Assembly (NCBI GenBank): GCA_947489425.1
Contig: CANLDL010000002.1
Span: 558,001 to 622,000, forward strand
Origin: an uncultured Pseudomonadales bacterium
Lineage (GTDB): Bacteria > Pseudomonadota > Gammaproteobacteria > Pseudomonadales > Cellvibrionaceae
DNA length: 64,000 nt
Direction of reading: 5' to 3'
A program made the translations under genes and the position numbers. This document shows, one piece after another, positions 1 through 9,918 of the stretch; the first letter of the stretch is position 1, and each line of letters opens with the position of its first letter. The notes beneath the pieces were generated by a model that saw only the letters and a list, made by a program, of their open reading frames with translations, did not search any database and was not told where the DNA came from.

Positions 1-12
1 AAAACAAGGCAA

Positions 13-534
13 ATGCACAAAACCACCATGAATAATTTCACTACTGTATTTATTGGCCTAGGCAGTAACCTGAGTGACCCTGCCGAACAAATTAATAGCG
101 CGTTAAACGAATTGGCCCAGCTACCCTCATCGCGGGCACTACAATGTGCCCCTTGGTATAGCAGTAAGGCAATAGGTCCTGGCGATCAGCCCGATTACAT
201 CAATACCGTTGTAAAGCTGGAGACAATACTCGCCGCCGAGAAATTACTCGACCAGTTACAAAGTATAGAAAAGAAGCATGGGCGACAGCGAAATATTCGC
301 TGGGGTGCTCGCACGCTCGATTTAGACATACTGCTCTTTGGTGAGGAAGTTATTAGCACTAATAGGCTAGAAATACCCCACCCAGAAATGAACTGGCGCG
401 GTTTTGTATTAAAACCATTATTTGACCTCGCACCCACTCTAACATTACCTAAAGGTCACAGCGTAAAAGAGTATTTAGCGGCCTGTGATACCAGTGACCT
501 GCGTTTATTAAAAGACGTTTTCATTGCACAATAA
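13..534 (+). CDS. folK: 6-hydroxymethyl-7,8-dihydropterin pyrophosphokinase (first copy)
   Basis: Cytoplasmic folate-pathway enzyme that transfers pyrophosphate from ATP to 6-hydroxymethyl-dihydropterin. The N-terminus shows the family signature GLGSNLSDP near residue 16, and the catalytic block RNIRWGARTLDLDILLFG lies near residues 93-110. At 173 aa the length is normal (about 160). Two starts are possible, at 13 and in-frame at 28 (MNNFTTVFIGLGSN); the second gives the more usual N-terminus. It precedes a deoxynucleoside kinase and panB, a common folK-panB neighbourhood in gammaproteobacteria. A second, more divergent folK lies at about 40 kb. Recognition is firm; the start is less so. Confidence 0.96.
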   Translation: MHKTTMNNFTTVFIGLGSNLSDPAEQINSALNELAQLPSSRALQCAPWYSSKAIGPGDQPDYINTVVKLETILAAEKLLDQLQSIEKKHGRQRNIRWGARTLDLDILLFGEEVISTNRLEIPHPEMNWRGFVLKPLFDLAPTLTLPKGHSVKEYLAACDTSDLRLLKDVFIAQ

Positions 535-623
535 ACCACAAAATAGTCACAATAACTTTGCGCTAAAAGCATAAGCCAATACAAAAGATTCACAAAACCC
601 AGCAAGAATATTAAGGAAAAGCC

Positions 624-1307
624 GTGGATACAACCACAGAGACAAGCAGCACAACTATTGCAACAGGACTCCCAAAATTTGTCGCGATTGAAGGTGCAAT
701 TGGCGTTGGGAAAACAACGCTTGCAAAAAAAATAGCCAACACGTTTAACTACGATACACTACTCGAAGAAGCAGAAAAAAATCCTTTTTTAGAGCGTTTT
801 TACGAAGACAAAACACGCCATGCGTTACCTACGCAGTTGTTTTTTCTGTTTCAGCGCGCCCAACAAATTCACGAAGTTAAACAAGATGACATATTTCAGC
901 CTGTACGCGTCTCTGATTTTTTAATCGATAAAGACCCACTGTTTGCCAAAGCTACTCTCGACGACGATGAAATGGCTATTTATCAACAAGTGTATGATCA
1001 ACTTGTTATTGATGCCCCCAAACCAGATTTGGTTATCTACTTACAAGCCTCTATCGACACACTACTACGCCGCATTAAACATCGTGGCATCAATGCCGAA
1101 CGTACAATTGATGCTGAGTATTTAGGAATACTTAACGATGCTTACACACGCTTTTTTCACTTTTATGATGACTCGCCATTACTGATTGTTAATGCCAACG
1201 AAATAGATTGGGTCAATCGGGAAGAATCCTATCAGCAACTAGTCGACTACATTCTGACAATCAAACAAGGTCGACACTACTACAACCCGACATCAACCTT
1301 GTTATAA
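624..1307 (+). CDS. Deoxynucleoside kinase (dNK family)
   Basis: Salvage kinase phosphorylating a deoxynucleoside with ATP. The P-loop EGAIGVGKTT (about residues 23-32) is followed by the dNK-family pattern EEAEKNPFLERFYED, which in relatives holds the substrate-binding glutamate, and by a RVSDF segment in place of the usual DRS motif. The lid region RRIKHRGINAER carries the arginines. The start is GTG at 624 with AAGGAAAA just upstream. Length, 227 aa, is typical of bacterial dAdo/dGuo kinases. It sits between folK and panB, an arrangement seen in several aquatic gammaproteobacteria (from memory). Substrate specificity cannot be read from the sequence. Confidence 0.9.
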   Translation: MDTTTETSSTTIATGLPKFVAIEGAIGVGKTTLAKKIANTFNYDTLLEEAEKNPFLERFYEDKTRHALPTQLFFLFQRAQQIHEVKQDDIFQPVRVSDFLIDKDPLFAKATLDDDEMAIYQQVYDQLVIDAPKPDLVIYLQASIDTLLRRIKHRGINAERTIDAEYLGILNDAYTRFFHFYDDSPLLIVNANEIDWVNREESYQQLVDYILTIKQGRHYYNPTSTLL

Positions 1308-1353
1308 TCCAGCCCCTTACACAGTATTTATTCAACACATATGAGCAAGCACT

Positions 1354-2166
1354 ATGAGCGCACACAACCCAGCACTTGAAAAATCTATCACGCTCAACAG
1401 CTTGCGTCGCCAAAAACAAGCCAATGAGAAGATCTCGTGCATCGCACTTTACGATGCACCTATGGCGGCTATTGCCGAGCGCGCCGGTATAGACATTGTA
1501 CTCGTGGGCGATAGCCTTGGTATGACGGTACAAGGGCACGGCAGCACACTACCGGTAACGATTGAGCATATGGTTTATCACACAGCAGCGGTTGCACGCG
1601 GCAATAATAAATCATTTATTATTAGCGATATGCCCTTTATGAGTTATGCAACACCTGAGCAAGCCATGAGCAATGCAGGCCTATTAATGCAAGCTGGTGC
1701 GCACATGGTTAAGTTAGAAGGTGGACAATGGCTTGTTGAAACCGTTGGTATGTTAAGCGATCGTGGCCTACCTGTTTGCGCGCACTTAGGTTTAACGCCA
1801 CAATCGGTTAATAAGTTTGGCGGCTACCGTGTGCAAGGGCGAGACGACGAACAGGCTGCACAAATCATTAAAGATGCGAGCGATCTTGCCAAAGCTGGTG
1901 CTGACTTAGTCGTGCTCGAATGTGTGCCCTCAGCCCTTGCCAAAACAATTTCTGAGGAAGTCGATATCATTACTATTGGTATTGGCGCAGGCAGCGATAC
2001 GCATTCGCAGGTTTTAGTGGCTAACGATATGCTAGGTATTACCCCTAAACCACCTAAGTTTTCAAAAGATTTTCTATCGACTTACAAAAGTATCGAAGAT
2101 GCCTTTGCAGGCTTTGCTCGCGAGATAAAGTCGAGAGAATTTCCTAAAGAAGAGCACAGCTTTTAA
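1354..2166 (+). CDS. panB: 3-methyl-2-oxobutanoate hydroxymethyltransferase
   Basis: First committed enzyme of pantothenate synthesis: it adds a hydroxymethyl group from methylene-THF to alpha-ketoisovalerate to give ketopantoate. Diagnostic stretches are YDAPMAAIAERAGIDIVLVG, DSLGMTVQGH, PVCAHLGLTPQS and GIGAGSDTHSQVLV, where a cysteine usual in the family appears as S (GIGAGxxxDGQxLV family pattern). The protein is 270 aa, matching the family, and begins at ATG 1354. panC usually follows panB, but here a strong terminator follows and panC is not in view, so it must lie elsewhere. Confidence 0.96.
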   Translation: MSAHNPALEKSITLNSLRRQKQANEKISCIALYDAPMAAIAERAGIDIVLVGDSLGMTVQGHGSTLPVTIEHMVYHTAAVARGNNKSFIISDMPFMSYATPEQAMSNAGLLMQAGAHMVKLEGGQWLVETVGMLSDRGLPVCAHLGLTPQSVNKFGGYRVQGRDDEQAAQIIKDASDLAKAGADLVVLECVPSALAKTISEEVDIITIGIGAGSDTHSQVLVANDMLGITPKPPKFSKDFLSTYKSIEDAFAGFAREIKSREFPKEEHSF

Positions 2167-2225
2167 CAGAAAACGTTAGATAGATTATCTAAATAGCATG
2201 TAAAGCATTGCTGCAAAAAACTACA

Positions 2226-2257
2226 ATAAAAAAGCCGGCATCCGCCGGCTTTTTAGT
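2226..2257 (+). terminator. Rho-independent terminator after panB
   Basis: A perfect GCCGGC (2234-2239) / GCCGGC (2244-2249) stem has a 4-nt loop, flanked by an A run on the left and a T run on the right. It closes the folK-dnk-panB unit and can serve the converging minus-strand gene at 2280-2831 because the stem is A/T-flanked on both sides. Confidence 0.93.
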
Positions 2258-2279
2258 CTTTTAAATACAACAGGGGGGA

Positions 2280-2831
2280 TTATATTTCTTGGCCTTTTTT
2301 CTTTAATCTATCAATTAAATCACGCTGAATAATTCCCCGGCTATCACCACCTTGAAAACTCAGTAGGCCAGAGGTATAAGTCGACCCATAGGTGACGACA
2401 GAATTCACAGTTTGCCCCAAGCCTATCAAAAAATCTTCATCGCTTAATTGCTCAAGCGGGTGTATATAGGTGCTCCATAAAATACCGTTAGCGATCGCAT
2501 AACGTGCATCTAAGACGCTATCAAAATTAGCTTGCATCAAACGATAAAGCGTCTTCTCATCTAAGCTGCTAGTTTTTAAAATAGGCGAGACAATACGCAT
2601 ACGATTAGATCGTTCATCAGTAATGACTTGTACTTCAACATTTTCGACAATAAACGACCAAAAGCCAGGCTGCCCTTGAGCATTTTCATCAACACGCTTT
2701 ATTATTTCGTTGAGGCGCGCATTATTCATAACTGGCCGCTCTTGAAGCTCTGATTGTGCGTGAACATTAGTAGCGATAACAAGGTGGAAAATAAAAGCAA
2801 TTAATGGAAGAGATACAATCATTTTTTTCAT
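2280..2831 (-). CDS. Exported protein of unknown function (possible YbjN/CesT-like fold)
   Basis: A 183-aa protein with a clear Sec signal peptide (MKKM, hydrophobic core, cleavage near NVHAQSE at residues 23-29), so it is periplasmic or secreted. The mature part contains FWSFIVENVEVQVITDER, then MRIVSPI, LYRLMQANFDSVLDARYAI and HPLEQLSDEDFLIGLGQTV. This alternation of short strands and helices resembles type III chaperone/YbjN-type folds, but that is an impression of pattern, not recognition. It is transcribed away from panB toward the shared terminator. No partner is evident, and polB lies behind it with a 60-bp gap. Confidence 0.7.
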   Translation of the reverse strand: MKKMIVSLPLIAFIFHLVIATNVHAQSELQERPVMNNARLNEIIKRVDENAQGQPGFWSFIVENVEVQVITDERSNRMRIVSPILKTSSLDEKTLYRLMQANFDSVLDARYAIANGILWSTYIHPLEQLSDEDFLIGLGQTVNSVVTYGSTYTSGLLSFQGGDSRGIIQRDLIDRLKKKGQEI

Positions 2832-2891
2832 AGTTATCGCCTTTATTTAGGGTTGTTTTAAGTTAAGACTGTCGTTATATAAAGCCGCTAT

Positions 2892-5297
2892 TTATAGCAG
2901 CATCATCTGTTGATCAATAATACTCTCAAAATCATCATCAATAAAATTGAGAATGCTGTCGGCCACAGGCTTTAACTGTTTATCAATATAATGCTGATAA
3001 TCAATCGCGCTTAATTGATGGCTCACCGGCTCTGGCCCATTAATAGTGATAATATAATAAATCGTATCACCTCGGCCTAAAAGCTCTCCACTGCGCTCAT
3101 ATAGCTTTCTTGCAGCCTTGACATGAGGTGGTGTGCTTTTTTGGTACTCACTGAGTTTGCGTTGCAATCTTTTTCGATAAATAAGCTGATCATTACAGCG
3201 ACTCTCAATCAAATCATCGACTTTTCGACAAATATACTCTTGGTATGGTTCCCCTTTAAATATCTTTAGATAGAGTACCTGCTGAAACTCTTTAGCAAGC
3301 GCCGTCCAATCGGTACGCACGGTCTCTAAGCCTTTAAAAACTAACTCCTCAGATACCTGCTCTCCATTAGCGGATGGTTTTCTGATAATACCTGCATAAC
3401 GCTTTTTACTGCCTTTATTAGAGCCGCGTATGGTTGGCATCAAAAAGTCACTGTAATGGGTTTCAAATTCGATCTCTAGATAACTCTCTACACCAAATTC
3501 TGTTTGTATTTTATGGCTCCACCATTTATTTAACCCATTCGCCAAGAATTTACCAGCACCTTGTGCATCGCCTTCTTTTATGTCATTTCCAAGCCATACG
3601 AATACTGAATCGGTATCGCCATAAATCACATCATAGCCTTGCTCGATAATCCACTCACGTGTGCTTTGGATAATTTCGTGCCCTCGCAACGTAATAGAGC
3701 TACACACTCTTGGGTCATAAAAACGACAACCCGTTGAGCCAAGCACGCCGTAAAATGAATTCATGATGATTTTTATAGCCTGAGATAACGGCTTATTGCC
3801 TGCCGCTTTCGCCTCATCTCTAGACACCCACAGCTCACCAATGATATCGGGTAATAGATTATCCTTTACTGAAAATTTAGCCCCATTGAAACCCTCAACA
3901 ACCGACGCTTCACCTAATTGCTGATGATTGGCCACCCAAAAAGCGTAGGGGTCTATTTTAAAAGTGCGAATAATACTCGGATACAGGCTCTTAAAATCCA
4001 ACACCAAAACATGGCGATATAAACCAGGCTTAGAGTTCATCACATAGCCGCCAGGGCTTACCACATCGGACTGAAGCTCACCCAAATTAGGGGCAATGTA
4101 ACCCGCTCGGTGTAGCCTAGGCAAATAGGCATAATCAAAACTGGCTACCGAACCGCCCATACGATCCATCGGTAATCCAGTTAGGCGAGCACGCTCAATA
4201 GCAAAGTCGAGCAATTTTGTCTTCTCAAATATATCCCAAACTAATTTACAATCTTGCAAATTATACGCGGCCAAAGATTCTTTATCGTTAACAAAAAGCT
4301 CGCCGATCTCTTGTCCACGAGAATTTTCATCGAGCAACTTACCTTCGCCCAATAATTCTGTTGCAACAAACTGAAGAGAAAAACGTTCAAAGTTATAAAA
4401 CGCTGTGCGCAGTAATTCGATACCATCTAAAACCACGCGCCCAGGCACAAGTGCATAATGCCTACCCTCATGCTGGCTATCTTCACGCCAGTTAATTTTT
4501 TTGCCGCCACGCCCTAGTAAAAAATGCACTTGTTGGATATTACATATTTTTTCTAGCACCCATAAATCAAACTGCACTACATGCCAGCCAATAATAATAT
4601 CGGGGTCGATACTCGCAAACGCTTTTAAAAACTGCTGCAAACAATAACGCTCTGAAGAGCACGATACTATTGTTAGCTCACCTCCATTTTTTAACGACGT
4701 CGTCTTACGAGCAATAGACTCACAGCTCTCATCAACCATAAAAACAAGCGAGTTTTGCTCATTGTAAATAGCAATCGAATACAAGGTCTTTGCATCCATT
4801 GATGTTTCGATATCGAGAGAAACAACAGTAAAATCAGGCCGATAAAAACTCTTTGCCAGCTTATTAGTGGTGATTTTTTTAAATGAGGTTTGGAGAGGTT
4901 TGGCGAGAACTTCAGAAGATTCTTCATACTGAAGGCTAGCAGTAATAAACCGTTCCATTAAAAAGCGGTCCGTTACATTTATATCTTTTTCCCAACAAAG
5001 CAGCCTTGAGCGAGAGAACGCTTTAACAATTTCCCGTAGCTGCCGCTCGCCGGCACAATAAAGTGCCATAACAGGTTCATCGTTATTATTTTTTAATTCA
5101 ACAGTTTTGTAATAAGCGGTGGGGAATTCAGTGAGTATAGCATCGACATTTTTCGTGTCTTTCTGCCGAAAAAAAAGCACAGGGTGCTGATCAGGAACAA
5201 TTAATTTGACTGGCCCTTGATCACTTGCAAGCCACAGCTCTAGTTCACAAGCACCGTTAACATCTCGGCGCTGACGCGTAAGAATAAAGCCTTTCAT
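2892..5297 (-). CDS. polB: DNA polymerase II
   Basis: Family B polymerase used in SOS-associated replication restart and translesion synthesis. The proofreading exonuclease motifs are in order: VSLDIETSMD (Exo I, about residue 160), IIIGWHVVQFDLWVLEK (Exo II) and YNLQDCKLVWD (Exo III). The polymerase motifs follow: LDFKSLYPSII (A), KIIMNSFYGVLGS (B) and VIYGDTDSVF (C, catalytic Asp pair). All catalytic residues are present. At 801 aa it is slightly longer than E. coli Pol II (783). It starts at ATG 5297 and stands alone. No LexA box was identified by eye upstream. Confidence 0.97.
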   Translation of the reverse strand: MKGFILTRQRRDVNGACELELWLASDQGPVKLIVPDQHPVLFFRQKDTKNVDAILTEFPTAYYKTVELKNNNDEPVMALYCAGERQLREIVKAFSRSRLLCWEKDINVTDRFLMERFITASLQYEESSEVLAKPLQTSFKKITTNKLAKSFYRPDFTVVSLDIETSMDAKTLYSIAIYNEQNSLVFMVDESCESIARKTTSLKNGGELTIVSCSSERYCLQQFLKAFASIDPDIIIGWHVVQFDLWVLEKICNIQQVHFLLGRGGKKINWREDSQHEGRHYALVPGRVVLDGIELLRTAFYNFERFSLQFVATELLGEGKLLDENSRGQEIGELFVNDKESLAAYNLQDCKLVWDIFEKTKLLDFAIERARLTGLPMDRMGGSVASFDYAYLPRLHRAGYIAPNLGELQSDVVSPGGYVMNSKPGLYRHVLVLDFKSLYPSIIRTFKIDPYAFWVANHQQLGEASVVEGFNGAKFSVKDNLLPDIIGELWVSRDEAKAAGNKPLSQAIKIIMNSFYGVLGSTGCRFYDPRVCSSITLRGHEIIQSTREWIIEQGYDVIYGDTDSVFVWLGNDIKEGDAQGAGKFLANGLNKWWSHKIQTEFGVESYLEIEFETHYSDFLMPTIRGSNKGSKKRYAGIIRKPSANGEQVSEELVFKGLETVRTDWTALAKEFQQVLYLKIFKGEPYQEYICRKVDDLIESRCNDQLIYRKRLQRKLSEYQKSTPPHVKAARKLYERSGELLGRGDTIYYIITINGPEPVSHQLSAIDYQHYIDKQLKPVADSILNFIDDDFESIIDQQMMLL

Positions 5298-5381
5298 AGA
5301 GCAAAAATATTATAGGGAATAATCTCGACCCCACTTTATATGATTTATTGCAGCTGCAAAAATAAGATCAACCCATAAGCA

Positions 5382-6500
5382 TTAGCCCTGAGTTAACAAC
5401 TCTCTTAAATCAATAATGGCCGCATGTGCTCTTGAGATATAAGAAGCCATGACTAGCGAATGATTTGCCATCATACCAAAGCCACTACCATTTAAAATTA
5501 CTGGACTGAACACACCCACTTGTGTCGCTTCTAACTCACGAATAATTTGCTGTAAACTCACTGTCGCATTTTTTTTAATCAACACATCAGAGAAATCTTT
5601 TTCTACAGCCTTCAAAAAATGAATCAGCGCCCAAGTTGTACCACGTGCTTCATAAAACACATCGTCGATTTCACTCCAAGGTGTTTTAATCTCTACCTCT
5701 TTTGCTGTTGGTGTCGACTGTGTAGCATCGGCCTGCCCTGCAAGGTCTGTATTGAGACGACGCTGGCCAACACTTGCACTTAGGCGTTGCGATAAACTAC
5801 CCAAACGCTTTTCGACACTACCCAGCCAAAACTCAAGATTATCTGTGCGCGCATAAAATTGCGCTCCCGCCTGTGTCGGATCAACTAGGCGTGCATGATA
5901 GTCATTTAACTTTTTAATGCCTTCGCGGTAAACAGATTCTGTTGAGGGTAAAATCCAGCTTTCGCTATCAAAATTAAAACGCGGCTCAGCAATCACCAAA
6001 TCACGGTCTTCTGTTGATTGCGACTGTGACCGGCTAAATACTTCTCTAAATGCTTTACTTAAATCGCGTACCTGAACCAGTACGCCGTATTCCCAGTTTG
6101 GAATGTTATCGAGAAAAATACCCGGCGGCAGAATATCATTACTCAAATAACCACCAGGCTTACTTAGCAGTGTATCGGCAACAACAATTAAACTTGCCGT
6201 AGTAACACTACCGGTTACATCCTCGACAACAGGTGATGTTAATGCAGTGGTTGACTCGAAATTATCTTGCCATAAAAGCACATCGGGCTCTTGGCTAAAA
6301 TAAAAACCCAAAAAAACAACCAATACGATATATAAAGCAAGAGTAGCTATCGCGATACGAACAATGACAGAGCCTTCAACAATGGATTGTTTCCAATCAG
6401 AATAGTAATCTTTAGCGCCAGATGGGATACTGGCACCAATATTTTTACTACCACGCTTAAACAATGAAAAAAATTTCGTTTTAATGGCGGCTAAGTTCAT
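5382..6500 (-). CDS. DUF2333 family inner-membrane protein
   Basis: A 372-aa protein with one strong transmembrane segment near residues 47-69 (IRIAIATLALYIVLVVFLGFYF), preceded by a short basic cytoplasmic tail and followed by a long periplasmic region. The mature domain has the family-like GGYLSNDILPPGIFLDNIPNWEYG and FYARTDNLEFWLGSVEKRLGS blocks. DUF2333 proteins are conserved in Pseudomonas-like gammaproteobacteria and have no assigned function. It is monocistronic, 80 bp downstream of polB in opposite reading order on the same strand. The family call rests on recalled family features. Confidence 0.85.
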   Translation of the reverse strand: MNLAAIKTKFFSLFKRGSKNIGASIPSGAKDYYSDWKQSIVEGSVIVRIAIATLALYIVLVVFLGFYFSQEPDVLLWQDNFESTTALTSPVVEDVTGSVTTASLIVVADTLLSKPGGYLSNDILPPGIFLDNIPNWEYGVLVQVRDLSKAFREVFSRSQSQSTEDRDLVIAEPRFNFDSESWILPSTESVYREGIKKLNDYHARLVDPTQAGAQFYARTDNLEFWLGSVEKRLGSLSQRLSASVGQRRLNTDLAGQADATQSTPTAKEVEIKTPWSEIDDVFYEARGTTWALIHFLKAVEKDFSDVLIKKNATVSLQQIIRELEATQVGVFSPVILNGSGFGMMANHSLVMASYISRAHAAIIDLRELLTQG

Positions 6501-6647
6501 AAGTGCGTATCCGAGGTAGTCACAGAATTCCCCATGAGGAACAGGGCATCTGATTGATAAAGATTATAGATGTGTGTAGTTTACCTGTTATTTAACGCCA
6601 AGTTAACTACGACTTGATACTACACCGGTATGTATTTAGCTGAGCGA

Positions 6648-8618
6648 TTAAGCACTAACGGGGGTTTTTTGCGGCCGGCCTAACCAATAGCCTTGGCCAC
6701 CCTCAATACCCAACTCAATCAGTTTGCGCCACTGCTCTTCGGTCTCTACACCTTCGGCCAACACTGTCACATCACACCCCTGGGCAATGGTCACAAGAGA
6801 GCGTACAAAAAACTGAGCGTCCAGGTCCTCGACAACGGTCTGAATAAAACAGCGGTCTATTTTTAAGTAGTCGAGTGGCAAACTCTGCATATAAGCAAAC
6901 TCTGCTGTACCACGACCAAAATGATGCAGCGAAAGCTTCGCGTTATAACGCTTAACCACTGCAGCAAAATCACGTACTACCTGCTCAACAAAAGATAGGC
7001 TATTCGCTGGCAATTCAAATATTAATCTCGAGGCTAAATCAGGGTTAGACGAAAGATGCTGCTCAACGGATTCAACAAAGCCCTCGTCCTCTAAGGCAGC
7101 CGTTGAAATATTGATACAAATATCACCTTTAAGCTTATCTTCAGCCTTAAAGACAGCATCAATAACTTGCCGATCAAATTCTGGCATTAACTGTAGACGC
7201 ATTGCCATGGGCATAAAGACACTGGCCGAGTAATCTTCGCCATCCATTGATAAGTGCGTCAGCATTTCATTGAACATCAATGTTTTTTCGCTGCTGCTCG
7301 ACTCCACTTGCCATATGGGCTGGTATTTAAAATCAAAAGCTTGTCTCGATAAAGCTTCTTTGATCAACACTGACCATTGGCTCGCACTCAACATTGCTTG
7401 ATCGGCAGCATTAGCGAGCAGCTGCCAGTGATAACCACCTTGCTGATCATTGCGCGCCTGATTAAGTGCTGTATCAGCAGCAATTAATAAATTAAGCTGC
7501 TGCTTGCCAACTTGTTCGCTGAGATCGCTAGCATAAATAACCCCCAAATAAATCGACTGTATATGCTCGCCATTCCACTCCATTGCTTGAAGGTCGTTGT
7601 AAAACTCCTCCATTAGATGCTTGCTTTCATCGGTGGTTATTGAGGGGATAAAAACGGCAAAATCAGCACCACTGTGCCTAGAGCACATGGCTCCAGGGAA
7701 GCCTTCTATATTTTCTTTTAAATAAGAAGCGATCGTTTGCAAATAAACATCACCTTCTTCACGCCCACCGTGGCGATTAATGGCTTGCAGGTCACCCACC
7801 TGCATAAGCATTAGCACACCTGCATTCGCGGTACGCTCAGATTTAATATAAGACTGTAGGCGCTCATCAAAATCGTGCCTATTGGAAAGGCCAGTAACCT
7901 CATCGGTGCGTAGCTGTTGATGCAGCCTGTCGTTTAACTCAACTTGGTGGCTAAACATCGTTTTCACCTTGTCAGTCATACGATTCATCGCCAGCGCAAC
8001 ACTTTTAAGCTCGGGGATTTTGGGTAACGGAAACTGTAAAAACTCTCGACGAGAAATTGCCTCGGCTTGCTGCTCGACTTGTCTCAATGGCCGTAGAATA
8101 TATTTTAAACCTATACCCAAAAGGCCATAGCAAAGTACACTAGTCGCTAAAAACAACCACAATTGCTCTTTAAAAGAGCGCCAAATATCGCGATAGGCAA
8201 AGCCTGGATGACTAACGACTTCAACCTCACCTAATTGAAACCAACCCGAGGACACAACCGCGCGACCACTGGGCGCTGGTATATGTACCCAATCGGTGAA
8301 CCACTGTGGCACATTAGCAATATCGTCAGGTGCATCTTTAGCAATAATTTCATTACCCTCAATATCATGATAAGCAATACGGCGATAATAACCACGATCA
8401 AAAATCACATCGACCATCAAACGTACTTGTGCGGTATCTTTAGCAAGAGCCGCCTGCGAGATACTAAATCCCAAAGAAGTGGCTGTATCTTGTGCATGCA
8501 CCTCTAATTGCTGATAAATATTTTGTCGTGCGTTATAAACACTCACCACCATATTGGCAGCTAACAGCCCAATCAGTAATAAAGAGATAGCTAGAATTAA
8601 GCGGCGCTGCAAACTCAT
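6648..8618 (-). CDS. lapD: LapD-like transmembrane c-di-GMP receptor (degenerate GGDEF-EAL)
   Basis: About 656 aa from ATG 8618 (MSLQRRLILAIS); a further in-frame start at 8654 adds 12 unlikely residues. The order is TM1 at residues 5-25, a periplasmic LapD/MoxY-type domain to about 150, TM2, a HAMP linker, GGDEF and EAL. Both catalytic signatures are degraded: GGDEF reads SGADF and the EAL motif reads NEML, while LAEGVET survives. This is the pattern of LapD, which binds c-di-GMP with its EAL domain and sequesters the periplasmic protease LapG, controlling release of a large surface adhesin. No lapG or adhesin gene is in the window, so the LapD role is by family only. Confidence 0.85.
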   Translation of the reverse strand: MSLQRRLILAISLLLIGLLAANMVVSVYNARQNIYQQLEVHAQDTATSLGFSISQAALAKDTAQVRLMVDVIFDRGYYRRIAYHDIEGNEIIAKDAPDDIANVPQWFTDWVHIPAPSGRAVVSSGWFQLGEVEVVSHPGFAYRDIWRSFKEQLWLFLATSVLCYGLLGIGLKYILRPLRQVEQQAEAISRREFLQFPLPKIPELKSVALAMNRMTDKVKTMFSHQVELNDRLHQQLRTDEVTGLSNRHDFDERLQSYIKSERTANAGVLMLMQVGDLQAINRHGGREEGDVYLQTIASYLKENIEGFPGAMCSRHSGADFAVFIPSITTDESKHLMEEFYNDLQAMEWNGEHIQSIYLGVIYASDLSEQVGKQQLNLLIAADTALNQARNDQQGGYHWQLLANAADQAMLSASQWSVLIKEALSRQAFDFKYQPIWQVESSSSEKTLMFNEMLTHLSMDGEDYSASVFMPMAMRLQLMPEFDRQVIDAVFKAEDKLKGDICINISTAALEDEGFVESVEQHLSSNPDLASRLIFELPANSLSFVEQVVRDFAAVVKRYNAKLSLHHFGRGTAEFAYMQSLPLDYLKIDRCFIQTVVEDLDAQFFVRSLVTIAQGCDVTVLAEGVETEEQWRKLIELGIEGGQGYWLGRPQKTPVSA

Positions 8619-8822
8619 AAAAATAGGCTCATTGAATACATAGTTACCAATCACAGCCTTTATTTGAAAAGGCGGTAAATTCTAAAGTTCTTATAACTAT
8701 AGCAAATGCTGAGCATTCGGCAGGATTATTGGAGTATTTATAGCGGCAGTTTTGTAACGAGTGATCGATTACCCACTAAAACCGAGCCATTAAATCTTAA
8801 ACAAGATACAACTCAGTAGTAT

Positions 8823-9563
8823 TTAGCCCAAAACAGAGAGCCATTGCTGGTCAAGCTCATGCAATTTTTTGGCGTCTAATCGATCGAGGTAGCGCCAGTA
8901 ATCACCACTATCAATTTTATAATTGAGCACTTCTTCTCGCGCTTTAACTTGAGCCATTTTTCGAGTGCTGTAGCACTTATCAACTTGCTGGGCGAGTACG
9001 GCAATAAGCTTTGCTTGATCACCGCTAAAAAATTGCTTTTCGGATATTACCGGATAGACAAGGCGGGACTCGCTGAGTGAGCTTAAATTGATGCAATAAC
9101 AATTTTGCTCCAACGCATGGGCCTGCAAGCGTATAGATTTGGCCTCTAAACTTTGTAAAGTAATATCATCTCGTAGTGGGTCGGCGGTGCCTTGTCCGTA
9201 AAAGTGCGTAGCGGTATTGGTAGGATAAACCATATCGCAGCCAACAAAAGCGAGAACATCAGGCTTTAATTGGTGCAAAGCCCAATGAGCCGTTGTAAAC
9301 GCCATAGTGCCGCCAATATAAACCACACCGCCATACACATTTTGGGCAGGGACATAATCGGTGTACTCAACAATACGCTGGCCCGGCTTTATAGTTACCG
9401 GGCGGCGCTCTTCAGCAAAATCCTCTGGATAGACAAGATAATCCCAATCATCGCGAATATTCCAAGCATTATTCATGGCAACAAGAGAACTAAAAGGGGT
9501 CTTAGGCCATTCCTTAGCACGCAATGCATCTGGAGAACTACCGATAATTAATACTATGTTCAC
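8823..9563 (-). CDS. Unknown protein, possibly glycosyltransferase-like (CST/DUF115-type)
   Basis: A 246-aa soluble protein. It opens with a Rossmann-like strand and loop, MNIVLIIGSSPDALRAKEW, followed by FSSLVAMNNAWNIRDDWDYL and a late GCDMVYP, in the style of GT42 sialyltransferase/DUF115 folds (a glycine-serine loop, then an asparagine-rich strand). I do not recognise it with certainty. The C-terminal third is helical and charged. It stands alone between the lapD-like gene and the Rhs accessory region and may mark the edge of the variable segment. Catalytic residues cannot be assigned. Confidence 0.55.
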   Translation of the reverse strand: MNIVLIIGSSPDALRAKEWPKTPFSSLVAMNNAWNIRDDWDYLVYPEDFAEERRPVTIKPGQRIVEYTDYVPAQNVYGGVVYIGGTMAFTTAHWALHQLKPDVLAFVGCDMVYPTNTATHFYGQGTADPLRDDITLQSLEAKSIRLQAHALEQNCYCINLSSLSESRLVYPVISEKQFFSGDQAKLIAVLAQQVDKCYSTRKMAQVKAREEVLNYKIDSGDYWRYLDRLDAKKLHELDQQWLSVLG

Positions 9564-9918
9564 GCTTAATTTATTCGCTATTGGTCATTAAAAAAGGGCT
9601 AAAAAATGCTATTTCTTACTGAGATAGAAATAGCACTCCGCATAATACTAGCGTAATACAGGAATATCGTATAGCCGACAAAAATACATTGATACAAGAC
9701 AACCCTATTCTAACTATCACCTTAACTCAAAAGTAACTACCCTTTACGTTTGTAGGCACTTCACCACATTGCTCACGCTGCTGGAACACACTGCGCAGCT
9801 CAATCGGTACTATTGCACACTAAAACATCTAAAAATAAAAAAGCCTAACCGACAAAAGGCTAGGCTTTAAAACCAACATCTCTGGCCCCTTCATTTTTAT
9901 TTAAACGTAGTTTACGTC
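9564..9918. other. Intergenic stretch ending in cassette-boundary repeat
   Basis: No gene seen. The right half (about 9780-9890) contains one copy of a boundary element that recurs between Rhs cassettes: an AAAGCCTA...TAGGCTTT stem followed by AAAACCAACATCTCTGG. Other copies lie near 14535, 15236, 16472, 16925 and 21378. The stem with its flanking A and T runs could act as a terminator in either direction. Confidence 0.6.

Noticed and set aside
1303..1308. TATAAT as panB promoter
   Set aside because: The hexamer is perfect but no acceptable -35 lies 16-18 bp upstream, and it overlaps the end of the kinase gene.
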